This document shows positions 17,370 to 25,331 of a DNA stretch of 64,000 bases, in pieces. The stretch's first letter is position 1; each line of letters opens with the position of its first letter. The stretch is from NCBI RefSeq assembly GCF_965224175.1, contig NZ_OZ245041.1, forward strand, positions 682,001-746,000, written 5' to 3'. Position numbers and translations under genes: made by a program. Source of the DNA: Kordia sp965224175 (lineage in GTDB: Bacteria; Bacteroidota; Bacteroidia; Flavobacteriales; Flavobacteriaceae). A model generated the notes under the pieces. The model was not told the DNA's origin and searched no databases. It saw only the letters and a program-made list of their open reading frames with translations.

Positions 17370-17748
17370 ATTTAATTCCTATTAACGATAGCACTCCAAT
17401 CGGTAATAGTAAAATCCATTGTGGAGCGAATTCTGTTGTATATAAACTACTTATGATGAATGCAAAAGAGAACAGTAAATACAATATTCCAATAAGTTGG
17501 ATTACCTGTAAACTACTATTGATCTTGTTTAGTCCATACTTGATCAAGTAATAGGAACTTACAAATAGGATTACGGTTACAATGTGCCAAACTCCAAGCC
17601 ATTCGGTTTTTGATTGAATGTTTAAGTTGCTATCTAATAAAGGATTAACTAAATCTATTTGACCTCCAAATGTATGAAGCAATGCAGTAAATAAATTTAT
17701 CGTACCAGCAATAATCCAATACATATTTCGCTCTCTTTTTTTCATCAT
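17359..17748 (-). CDS. four-helix membrane protein, hypothetical
   Basis: A 129-residue protein with four hydrophobic segments (about 9-26, 50-70, 80-100 and 108-125). The first loop contains LLHTFGGQIDLVNPLL and the second helix begins WLGVWHIVTVILF. No function recognised. Its ATG overlaps the stop codon of the TetR gene by 4 bp and its end overlaps the cytochrome b-like gene, so tetR and the two membrane genes form one operon. Confidence 0.75.
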   Translation of the reverse strand: MMKKRERNMYWIIAGTINLFTALLHTFGGQIDLVNPLLDSNLNIQSKTEWLGVWHIVTVILFVSSYYLIKYGLNKINSSLQVIQLIGILYLLFSFAFIISSLYTTEFAPQWILLLPIGVLSLIGIKYEN

Positions 17749-18299
17749 TTTATAGTTATAAATTGGTTTATCTCATCTAACACTTCTACTAAATAGTTCT
17801 TTTTTTGCTTTTTATATCTTATCATTTCATGGTAACCTATTAGATATTTATAGAAAATTGATGCCTTAATTTCTGCTTGTTCTTTTGAATATCCTAATCC
17901 TATGATCAGATCAATTAAAAAGAGTATTCGTTCATCATCAATTCGATCTATGATTTTTTGAATCGTATTATTTTTTTGAGAATATTTCTTCAAATAAAAG
18001 ATGAAATCAAGATTAGAATCTTTCCTAAACGCAACTTTAATGAGTTTCAAAATTTTGTCTTTAGGAAATTCCTGTTCATCAACTTCATTGATCACTTTTG
18101 TTGTATCAATATCTATCCAGTAAGCAATTAGTTCATTTATAAAATCTTTTTTCGTTTTAAAATGCCAATAAAAACTTGATTTATTACAATTCAGTAATCT
18201 TGACATTTTGTCAACATTTATGCCTCCTTCTCCATTCTCAGAGAATAGCTTGTATCCCAATTTAATCCAATCTTTTTTTGAAGCAACAATTTTAGGCAT
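17745..18299 (-). CDS. TetR-family transcriptional regulator
   Basis: A 184-residue TetR-type repressor. The HTH (about 8-50) reads KDWIKLGYKLFSENGEGGINVDKMSRLLNCNKSSFYWHFKTKKDF, with the SSFYWHF recognition-helix pattern of the family. The C-terminal helical domain would bind an unknown ligand. ATG at 18299 is preferred over a TTG eight codons upstream. It heads an operon with two membrane-protein genes and has a long inverted repeat at 18339-18362 just upstream, so autoregulation is likely. Confidence 0.88.
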   Translation of the reverse strand: MPKIVASKKDWIKLGYKLFSENGEGGINVDKMSRLLNCNKSSFYWHFKTKKDFINELIAYWIDIDTTKVINEVDEQEFPKDKILKLIKVAFRKDSNLDFIFYLKKYSQKNNTIQKIIDRIDDERILFLIDLIIGLGYSKEQAEIKASIFYKYLIGYHEMIRYKKQKKNYLVEVLDEINQFITIK

Positions 18300-18338
18300 A
18301 TCTAGACGGTATCGTTTAAACAAAAGTAAGAATATTTT

Positions 18339-18362
18339 TTATTAAACTATGTCGTTTAATAA
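18339..18362. promoter_or_regulatory. candidate TetR operator, 9-6-9 inverted repeat
   Basis: Perfect inverted repeat TTATTAAAC-TATGTC-GTTTAATAA, 24 bp, centred about 50 bp before the tetR ATG. A related half site, TCGTTTAAAC (18313-18321 holds the palindrome GTTTAAAC), lies between it and the start codon. Size and position fit a TetR-family operator. Confidence 0.6.
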
Positions 18363-18437
18363 TTTTTATAAAAACATATGCCGTTAATCCAAAAAAATAA
18401 CACTTCATACGCTTTCTACTAAAAAATGGCAAACTCC

Positions 18438-18469
18438 TTGCATTGAGCAATCGTGAAATAGTATTTTTA
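18438..18469 (+). promoter_or_regulatory. possible promoter of the DUF2807 gene
   Basis: TTG at 18438-18440, a 21-bp spacer, then TATTTTTA at 18462-18469, resembling the Bacteroidota -33/-7 arrangement but with a non-consensus final G. It would start transcription about 15 bp before the ATG. Confidence 0.3.
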
Positions 18470-18489
18470 CAGCATTAAATAGTAATAAA

Positions 18490-19353
18490 ATGAAGAAACA
18501 TATCATCGTAAGTATATTTTTATTAGCAACTCTTTCTGTATTTGCTCAGAAGAAAGAAAAAATTAAAGGAAATCGTGAAGTAACCACGGTTATTTATGAA
18601 GTTGATCCATTTACAACATTAGAAGTGAAAGAAGAACTCAAAATCACTTTACTCAACGGAACAACTCCAAAAGTAGAAGTAAATGCAGACGAGAATCTTC
18701 ATGAGGTATTTAATATTGATGTTATAGATGGAACTTTGAATATTTCTACCTCAAAACAGATTCGTAGTCATAAAAAATTGGAGATTTTCGTTACCATTTC
18801 TGAAGATTTAAAACGTATACATTTAGAAAGTGAAGCCGAAATACAATCGCTCACAACTTTAAATATAAATAAAGCTGAAATCAATACAATGGACAAAGCT
18901 GTTATAAATCTAAAGGTAAAAGCAGATTCTCTAGCTATTAATAGTTACGGAAAAACAAAAAATATTTATGAAGTTACTGCGAATGAATTAGTACTGACCG
19001 CTTTTGAAGACGCCACAGTAGAAGCTTCGGTTACAACTTCTAAATTGACATCACAAGTAGAGTTTGCTGACGTAAAAGTTAACGGACAAACAGACGTTTT
19101 ATACCTAGAAACAAAAGAAAAAGGTGAATTCGTTGCACATGAACTCACAGCTAAAGAAATTCATGTGACAACAACCGAACAAGCAAGAGTTATACTAAAT
19201 GCTACTGAAAAGATTGTAATTGACGCACACGATCGATCTGAAATAGATTTGTTAGGAAATCCTTCTACAATCAATATTCTTAAGTTTGAAGAAGAAGCAA
19301 TTTTACGTAAGGTTGATGCAAGCAAGAAAGGATTTTTGAAGCGTATTTTCTAG
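18490..19353 (+). CDS. exported DUF2807 (head-GIN) domain protein
   Basis: A 287-residue exported protein with signal peptide MKKHIIVSIFLLATLSVFAQ. The rest is a repetitive beta structure matching the putative auto-transporter adhesin, head GIN domain family: FTTLEVKEELKITLLNGTTPKVEVNADENLHEVFNIDVIDGTLNIST, followed by beta-helix-like turns with short repeated segments. Family function is unsettled. Next on the strand, 34 bp away, is a membrane-anchored protein gene. Confidence 0.82.
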   Translation: MKKHIIVSIFLLATLSVFAQKKEKIKGNREVTTVIYEVDPFTTLEVKEELKITLLNGTTPKVEVNADENLHEVFNIDVIDGTLNISTSKQIRSHKKLEIFVTISEDLKRIHLESEAEIQSLTTLNINKAEINTMDKAVINLKVKADSLAINSYGKTKNIYEVTANELVLTAFEDATVEASVTTSKLTSQVEFADVKVNGQTDVLYLETKEKGEFVAHELTAKEIHVTTTEQARVILNATEKIVIDAHDRSEIDLLGNPSTINILKFEEEAILRKVDASKKGFLKRIF

Positions 19354-19387
19354 TATATTTGTTGTTATTCATTAATATTCAAGCTTC

Positions 19388-20161
19388 ATGAAAATATTTT
19401 TTATCGGCATCATTGTTTTAATGATACTTTTTGTTGGAGGATTTGCTGTGTTGATTGCTTTTGTGATCAAAAAATCGACAACTCCAAAGACGAAAGAATT
19501 CATAGAAGATGAGCGAAATAAAATGCGCCAAAATGTACTTCAAAAGCGAAAGAAATTAGCTGCTCATAAAACAGAAATGTACCGTGAAGTTACTGATGCA
19601 ATGACATATAATTATACAAAAGCTGTTACGTATGCTAAGATTTCAGGCTTTATTTATAATGAAAACCGAAAACCTGTTGTTGCTTTTGAACGCATAGAAC
19701 GTGGAATGAATACCAAAGGACATTTGGTAGCTATGACCAAAAAACAAACATTTTTATTTGAGTTTACAGGTCTGGCAGCTACTTTTTATTGCGATAATGC
19801 ATTGTTAGGTAGTTTTGATACATCTGGAACTATTTATGATGCAAATCAGCAAGCAATTGGACATGCAAAACATCCTATTAAAGCTTCTTTTCATGTAGAC
19901 TTCTTTAAAAGAACACATCATCGTTTGGGAGAAGGTTTGTTTCCTTTAACGCTCAACGGAAGAAAATTAGCTACAATTAATGTTTCTCCAAATTATGATG
20001 ATATTGCTTATGACTTTACAGTGTCTAGCGTTTTTGACGGTTTAGGTTTTGGAACACCAATTATCACACTTACTGATACTCCAACAAAAGAAGAAGAAAA
20101 TTGGCTATTGGCATTTGCTATTTTTGAAACTGCTTTTCATGGAAATTGGCTCATTCCCTAA
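19388..20161 (+). CDS. membrane-anchored hypothetical protein
   Basis: A 257-residue protein with one N-terminal hydrophobic helix (about 3-28), a basic, Lys/Arg/Glu-rich linker (about 30-70) and a beta-rich C-terminal domain resembling LURP-one/tubby-type folds only in its strand pattern (FCDNALLGSFDTSGTIYDANQQAIGHAK). I do not recognise a family. Probably co-transcribed with the preceding DUF2807 gene. Confidence 0.7.
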   Translation: MKIFFIGIIVLMILFVGGFAVLIAFVIKKSTTPKTKEFIEDERNKMRQNVLQKRKKLAAHKTEMYREVTDAMTYNYTKAVTYAKISGFIYNENRKPVVAFERIERGMNTKGHLVAMTKKQTFLFEFTGLAATFYCDNALLGSFDTSGTIYDANQQAIGHAKHPIKASFHVDFFKRTHHRLGEGLFPLTLNGRKLATINVSPNYDDIAYDFTVSSVFDGLGFGTPIITLTDTPTKEEENWLLAFAIFETAFHGNWLIP

Positions 20162-20243
20162 CTGAAACGACTCGTTTACGCATTCAAACTTCTTGTTCAC
20201 GTTTATTTTTTGTAGCTTTAGAGTATCATCAATCAATCAAAAA

Positions 20244-20693
20244 ATGAGAAAAATATATGTATGTAGCTTTCTTTGTCTCGTATTTTCAATAAGCTACGCA
20301 CAAGTTAAAAGCAATAAAGTTGCTACCGTAGAAATTAATAAAACGGTTATTCCGTTTATTGATAAACTTCAAAATAATGAACAGTTTACATTGCACTATT
20401 CTTCAAAAGGCTGTTTTCATGATGTAAAAGAATCTATGACTTTTCAAAAAGAACAGGATGCATACTATGTTATCTGTCAAAAAGAAAGGAAAAAATTAGA
20501 CGCCACAACTCTTGAAGCAATTCGAATATTTGAAAAGGAGCTTTCTGCACAACAGAATAATGGACTTTGCACTACTGTAGATCATTACTTATTGATTTAC
20601 AACAAATCACAACGTATTATTTCTGACGGAAGTTGTTCTTGGCATGGTTACAGTATATTGAAACAAAAGTTAGGATTTAGGCAATATTCTTAA
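20244..20693 (+). CDS. exported hypothetical protein
   Basis: A 149-residue protein with signal peptide MRKIYVCSFLCLVFSISYAQ. The start at 20244 was chosen over an upstream TTG because it gives a clean signal peptide. The mature part contains four cysteines, two of them in SSKGCFHDVKESM and DGSCSWHGY, which could form disulfides. No family recognised. It ends at a bidirectional hairpin shared with the GG-leader peptide gene on the other strand. Confidence 0.7.
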   Translation: MRKIYVCSFLCLVFSISYAQVKSNKVATVEINKTVIPFIDKLQNNEQFTLHYSSKGCFHDVKESMTFQKEQDAYYVICQKERKKLDATTLEAIRIFEKELSAQQNNGLCTTVDHYLLIYNKSQRIISDGSCSWHGYSILKQKLGFRQYS

Positions 20694-20694
20694 A

Positions 20695-20726
20695 AAAGCG
20701 CCAATTCAAAAATGAATTGACGCTTT
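20695..20726. terminator. bidirectional terminator
   Basis: Stem AAAGCG-C-CAATTCA / TGAATTG-A-CGCTTT with an AAAA loop and A/T flanks, between the convergent ends of the exported protein gene and the GG-leader peptide gene. Confidence 0.7.
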
Positions 20727-20759
20727 ACATATTTCCCAAAAACTGTTATTTTTAATATG

Positions 20760-20921
20760 TTAGATATGACTTGGACAACAAAATCCGCCACCTGAACAAA
20801 TCCATCCTGGAGGACAATCTCCACTTCTTTCACAGTAAATTTGGATGCCTCCGTTAATTTTCGATTGTGTTTCCTTACTCAATGTCTCAGCATTTTGTAC
20901 GTTTAAAATTTTTTTTAACAT
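20760..20921 (-). CDS. double-glycine-leader, cysteine-rich peptide (bacteriocin/RiPP precursor-like)
   Basis: A 53-residue ORF. The N-terminus MLKKILNVQNAETLSKETQS followed by KINGG (residues 21-25) is the bacteriocin-type leader common in Flavobacteriaceae, cut after GG by peptidase-containing ABC transporters. The 28-residue core has cysteines at 30, 36, 42, 48 and 49, a strict C-x5-C-x5-C-x5-CC spacing, with the segment DCPPGWICSGGGFCCP. Export and disulfide formation or modification are inferred. No transporter, peptidase or modifying enzyme lies nearby. The peptide may be antimicrobial, a signal or a small exported protein. Confidence 0.75.
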   Translation of the reverse strand: MLKKILNVQNAETLSKETQSKINGGIQIYCERSGDCPPGWICSGGGFCCPSHI

Positions 20922-21163
20922 GATGTTTGTTTTTTGATAACTCCTACTCTATTTAGGCTTTTCAGATATCGCCTTTACTCATTCCGAAAGTAGGAATAAA
21001 CGCTAGTGAAGTTGTTCGTACCGATAAACGTTAACAGATTTTAGTAAAGGTTGACAAACTTGTTTTGAATGTTTTTAAATGAATTTTAAAAGAAATCGAG
21101 AACAACTTCTAATGTATAAGTCATTCTCGATGTATTATATATGTTTAAGATGTTTAATAGCTG

Positions 21164-21571
21164 CTATTTGCCAAACACATGCAATGTTGCTCTGTTTCTT
21201 GAACGATTTTTAGTGTCATATAGAAATGAAATTTTTGTAATGAAACGCTTATTTCCATTCAGATCAATCACGCGAGAATTGCTTCTTCTGTTAAAAGTAT
21301 GTTTGAGTTTGATTTCTTCTTGTGAACCATTTCCATAGTGAACAACCATTCTATGCATATTTAATGCGCCTTTTGAAACAACAAGTTTCAATTTTTTAAA
21401 TGTTCCTTCATGTTTTCCAACATGAATTACATCTTTATCTAGTTTGTAGTTGACTTTTTTACTTCCTAATTTTTCCCATTTTTGAGTAAATGTATTAGAC
21501 TTTGTTGTATCAAAACTTGACAATCCAATGAATAATACTGCACTTAGTAGTAATGTTGCAAATGTTTTCAT
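21164..21571 (-). CDS. exported hypothetical protein, DUF2541-like
   Basis: A 135-residue protein with a signal peptide (MKTFATLLLSAVLFIGLSSF) and a small beta domain: WEKLGSKKVNYKLDKDVIHVGKHEGTFKKLKL, then VVHYGNGSQEEIKLKHTFNRRSNSRVIDLNGNKRFITKI. The pattern resembles DUF2541, whose function is not known; the match is from memory and moderate. The downstream of two adjacent ATGs was used. Stand-alone gene. Confidence 0.65.
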   Translation of the reverse strand: MKTFATLLLSAVLFIGLSSFDTTKSNTFTQKWEKLGSKKVNYKLDKDVIHVGKHEGTFKKLKLVVSKGALNMHRMVVHYGNGSQEEIKLKHTFNRRSNSRVIDLNGNKRFITKISFLYDTKNRSRNRATLHVFGK

Positions 21572-21752
21572 AATCATTCCTTTTTAAAATTATTAATCTG
21601 TAATTGTCTAGACGTTTGTTAGTAAGACCTAAAACTTTAAAAAAGGTTTAATCATGTTTCGGAAGTTGTCATACGGTTTTTAGAAAAAAACACCTGTAAA
21701 TCATACAATTTCAACCTACATTGAATAGGTATTCATTGTAAAATATTTCGTT

Positions 21753-22208
21753 ATGAAATGTAGAAATTCGTTGGTTTTAGTACATGTTTTGTGGTATCCG
21801 TGCTGTAAACATTCAACTCAAAATCAAACAAATATTCAACCTATTACATCTTTAAAGTTTTATGATTCAAATTATAATTGTTATTCTTCAGATAATATAA
21901 AAGACGTTTGGAGCATTCAGATAGCAGCACAAATTAAACATACATTCCGCATCAAATATCTGATGATTAAAACTTTAAAAGATTGTAAAACAGCTAACGA
22001 ACAACAAGTTCTTTTTGGATATACAAATAAGAAGAATGTGATTATTACCACTAAACTCTATTCACAAGGAGAACATTACAACTTTGATAATGAAATTGCA
22101 ATTCATCACAATTTTACAAATAGCTCAGCTATACAACTCCAAAATGGGCAATGGAAACATGAAAATAATACTAAAAGTACAATTGAACTGCTCGTATTAG
22201 CATCATAG
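21753..22208 (+). CDS. hypothetical protein, uncertain
   Basis: An open frame of 151 codons between the end of parC and the exported protein gene, convergent with parC (15 bp between stops). The N-terminus (MKCRNSLVLVHVLWYPCCKH) is a poor signal peptide. The middle is beta-rich (VWSIQIAAQIKHTFRIKYLMI) with a polar C-terminal half. Its length and separate location favour a real gene, but no family is recognised. Confidence 0.45.
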   Translation: MKCRNSLVLVHVLWYPCCKHSTQNQTNIQPITSLKFYDSNYNCYSSDNIKDVWSIQIAAQIKHTFRIKYLMIKTLKDCKTANEQQVLFGYTNKKNVIITTKLYSQGEHYNFDNEIAIHHNFTNSSAIQLQNGQWKHENNTKSTIELLVLAS

Positions 22209-22222
22209 ATTATTTCTACTGA

Positions 22223-24847
22223 TTAGAACAAACCTATTTGTCCATCATTTGCTGGCTTATCTGTATTTTCGTTACCGTCTACCGTTTCTTCATCAATTAC
22301 TTCCATATCTGTAGCAGGTTTTTCGCTTTCGTCTTCATATGGTAAAGATTCTAAAGCATTTATTTGTCTTACCTTATCAGATGTCAATTGATTCCCGAGT
22401 GCTTTGATACCTTTTATTGAAATAAATTCTTCTAAATTCACTTCCATATTTGGCTTTTGATCTTTTCCACGTTGCTTATAGAAAATAACTTCTGCCATAG
22501 GTCGCCAATCCGTCATTACAAGTTCTAATTGCGATTTTGGATGATCTGTAATAAAGAGTTCAACTTTAGAAGTATTTTCTACCAAGAAACGTTTTACGTA
22601 GTAACGTTCTTTTTCTCCATCGTAATAAATTGCGGAAATTGGCTTTTTAGGATTCCATTTTTCCAATACAATCATATTACTATCAAAATGTGCCGTCAAT
22701 TCTGGAAGAATCGTTTTTAATTCTCCTTTTTGATTGATAATTAACAAGCGATCTTCTCCTCTAAATTCTCCAATGAGTTCTCCTCTAGCATCAACATTTA
22801 AACGTTGTACAGTTTCATCAAACCAAATTTTACGAGGTTTTAGGGTAGAAACACCTTTTTCTTTGAGTTCAATACGTTTTATAGAGTATTTAGTAACAAT
22901 ATTACCTTTTACGCCTCTACCTTTTATAGATAAATCTGCAAAATCAAGATCCCATTTCAACTTTTTGATGCTTCCTGCTTGACGCAACATAATTGTAATA
23001 ACTTCTGCTTCTCCATTTGGATTTGCAGAGAAATATGTAATCATTGATCCTTTGTTTCCTTGCGTCAAATCGTACTCTTTACCACGTGTAACACTGGTTA
23101 CAGCAAAACGCTTGATATAACTTGGACCACTTTTTCCATCACGATAAATCATATTGTAAATAGTACGCTTGTCTTTCTTTTTAAAGATAGCGACATGAAT
23201 AATATTTTTACCGATAAATGTTTTAGAGTCTACTTTGGTTATTTGCATCTTTCCATCACGTGTAAACGCTATAATATCATCAATATCAGCACAGTCAGCT
23301 ACATATTCATCTTTTTTAAGTGAAGTTCCAATAAAACCTTCTTCCCTATTAACATAGAGTTTTGTGTTACGAATTACTACTTTTCGTGCATCTACATCAT
23401 CAAAGATTCTAATTTCAGTTTTACGCTCTTTTCCTTCTCCGTATTGACTTTTTAATCGCTTAAAATAATCAATAGCATATTCTATTAAATGTGCTAAGTG
23501 ATGTTTTACTTGTGCAATAGATTCTTCTAGTGCATCAATTTTTTGCTGCGCTTTATCAATATCGAACTTAGAAATACGCTTGATTCGAATTTCTGTCAAA
23601 CGCGTAATGTCTTCTACAGTTACCGCACGTTTTAAGTGTGTAATATGTGGTTTTAAACCTTCATCAATAGCGTTAATTACACCTTCCCAAGTTTCTTCTT
23701 CTTCTATTTCACGATAGATTCTGTTTTCGATGAAGATTCTTTCTAAAGATGCAAAATGCCATTGTTCTTGTAATTCTCCAAGTTGAATTTCCAATTCAGA
23801 TTTTAACAATTGCACCGTATGTTCTGCTGAACGACGTAACATTTCAGAAACACCAATAAATAAAGGCTTATTATCATAAATAATACAACCTAATGGCGAA
23901 ATAGAACTTTCACAATTCGTAAAGGCATAGAGTGCATCAATGGTTTTATCAGGAGAAATATTATTTGGCAAATGCACGAGTATTTCTACATCGGCAGCCG
24001 TATTGTCTTCTATCTTTTTTATTTTTATTTTCCCTTTGTCATTTGCCTTTAAGATTGACTCAATAAGTGATGTCGTGTTTGTTCCAAAAGGAATTTCAGT
24101 GATAACTAAGGTATTTTTGTCAAGTTGAGAAATTTTAGCGCGTACACGTACTTTTCCTCCGCGTAGTCCATCATTATAATTACTAACATCCATGATTCCT
24201 GATGTTGGGAAATCTGGATAAATTTGGAAACGTTTTCCTTGTAAATGCTTAATCGAAGCATCAATCAGTTCAAGAAAATTATGTGGTAATATTTTAGTAG
24301 ATAAACCTACGGCAATTCCTTCTGCACCTTGTGCTAATAATAATGGAAATTTTACTGGAAGATTGATCGGTTCGTTTTTACGACCATCATATGACAACTG
24401 CCAATCTGTAATTTTTGGGCTGTATACAACATCTAAAGCAAATTTTGACAAACGTGCTTCAATATAACGAGAAGCTGCGGCTCTATCTCCCGTAAGGATA
24501 TTTCCCCAGTTTCCTTGCGTATCGATCAATAAATCCTTTTGACCAATTTGTACCATAGCATCAGCAATACTAGCATCTCCGTGTGGATGGTACTGCATAG
24601 TATGTCCTACAATATTAGCTACTTTATTATAACGTCCATCATCCAAATCTTTCATTGAATGCATAATACGTCTTTGTACAGGTTTAAATCCGTCTTCAAT
24701 GGCTGGTACAGCTCGTTCTAAGATTACATAAGATGCATAATCCAAAAACCAATCTTTATACATTCCTGTAACTTTGGTAATGGTATCTTGAGCATTGTTG
24801 TCATGTTGCTGATTTTCAGCATGTAATTCTTCGTTATGTTCTTCCAT
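22223..24847 (-). CDS. parC: topoisomerase IV subunit A (ParC)
   Basis: Type IIA topoisomerase subunit A, 874 residues. With ParE it decatenates daughter chromosomes using ATP. The catalytic tyrosine is Y128 in AAASRYIEARLS. Near it are GFKPVQRRIM and QYHPHGDASIADAMVQIGQ, the breakage-reunion site and quinolone-resistance region; the usual Ser/Asp positions read D91-A92-S93. A long coiled coil follows (about 400-480), then a divergent C-terminal beta-propeller region and an acidic tail. I assign ParC rather than GyrA from pairing with a short ParE and the absence of a clear GyrA box. Its ATG overlaps the stop of the small membrane gene by 1 bp. Confidence 0.92.
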   Translation of the reverse strand: MEEHNEELHAENQQHDNNAQDTITKVTGMYKDWFLDYASYVILERAVPAIEDGFKPVQRRIMHSMKDLDDGRYNKVANIVGHTMQYHPHGDASIADAMVQIGQKDLLIDTQGNWGNILTGDRAAASRYIEARLSKFALDVVYSPKITDWQLSYDGRKNEPINLPVKFPLLLAQGAEGIAVGLSTKILPHNFLELIDASIKHLQGKRFQIYPDFPTSGIMDVSNYNDGLRGGKVRVRAKISQLDKNTLVITEIPFGTNTTSLIESILKANDKGKIKIKKIEDNTAADVEILVHLPNNISPDKTIDALYAFTNCESSISPLGCIIYDNKPLFIGVSEMLRRSAEHTVQLLKSELEIQLGELQEQWHFASLERIFIENRIYREIEEEETWEGVINAIDEGLKPHITHLKRAVTVEDITRLTEIRIKRISKFDIDKAQQKIDALEESIAQVKHHLAHLIEYAIDYFKRLKSQYGEGKERKTEIRIFDDVDARKVVIRNTKLYVNREEGFIGTSLKKDEYVADCADIDDIIAFTRDGKMQITKVDSKTFIGKNIIHVAIFKKKDKRTIYNMIYRDGKSGPSYIKRFAVTSVTRGKEYDLTQGNKGSMITYFSANPNGEAEVITIMLRQAGSIKKLKWDLDFADLSIKGRGVKGNIVTKYSIKRIELKEKGVSTLKPRKIWFDETVQRLNVDARGELIGEFRGEDRLLIINQKGELKTILPELTAHFDSNMIVLEKWNPKKPISAIYYDGEKERYYVKRFLVENTSKVELFITDHPKSQLELVMTDWRPMAEVIFYKQRGKDQKPNMEVNLEEFISIKGIKALGNQLTSDKVRQINALESLPYEDESEKPATDMEVIDEETVDGNENTDKPANDGQIGLF

Positions 24848-25323
24848 TAAGAAATTTCGTTGTTACGCTTTATAACTTTGTCTAAAGACTTTCTTAAAGC
24901 CTTCTTTTTACTATTACTCAACAGTGTAATATTGAAACTTACACGTTTGATTTGATTTGATTTTGATCTTACATACACAAATAAGTAACAGAAAAGTAGA
25001 TAATTCTGTATTCGATAGCGTTTTAGCTTCTCTTTTGGGAATTCTGCTCTGTGTTCTCTGTAATTGATAAAATGTGAAATAAATAAACCTTTGTTTATAA
25101 ACGTCAGTACATTTCCATCACTATCAAATTCAAAATACTTAGCTGTGCTATAAAATAAAATACTGATTACAATCAAAAAAGCAGGAATTGAATACCACAG
25201 TTTTGTATCATTCACATTTTTACTGAAAAAGAAAATGTATACTAAAGTTATAACACTTGCTATTCCAAGAAAAAAGTAAAGAAATGGTACCCACTTTTTA
25301 GATTTTGAATTACTAAACCGCAT
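24847..25323 (-). CDS. small membrane protein within the topoisomerase IV operon
   Basis: A 158-residue protein with two N-terminal hydrophobic helices (about 13-33 and 42-60), then a polar, basic domain with FEFDSDGNVLTFINKGLF and many Lys/Arg at the C-terminus. It resembles membrane proteins with a PH-like cytosolic part but no family is assigned. It starts 8 bp after parE and overlaps parC by 1 bp, so it is translated from the same message. Confidence 0.75.
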   Translation of the reverse strand: MRFSNSKSKKWVPFLYFFLGIASVITLVYIFFFSKNVNDTKLWYSIPAFLIVISILFYSTAKYFEFDSDGNVLTFINKGLFISHFINYREHRAEFPKEKLKRYRIQNYLLFCYLFVYVRSKSNQIKRVSFNITLLSNSKKKALRKSLDKVIKRNNEIS

Positions 25324-25331
25324 ATATGCTG

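Noticed and set aside
18490..22208. Dedicated RiPP biosynthetic cluster around the GG-leader peptide
   Set aside because: No LanB/LanM, radical-SAM, YcaO, ATP-grasp or C39 transporter gene lies near; neighbours are unrelated exported proteins.
22529..24128. Several open frames antisense to parC
   Set aside because: All lie inside a well-conserved gene and have no recognisable protein features.
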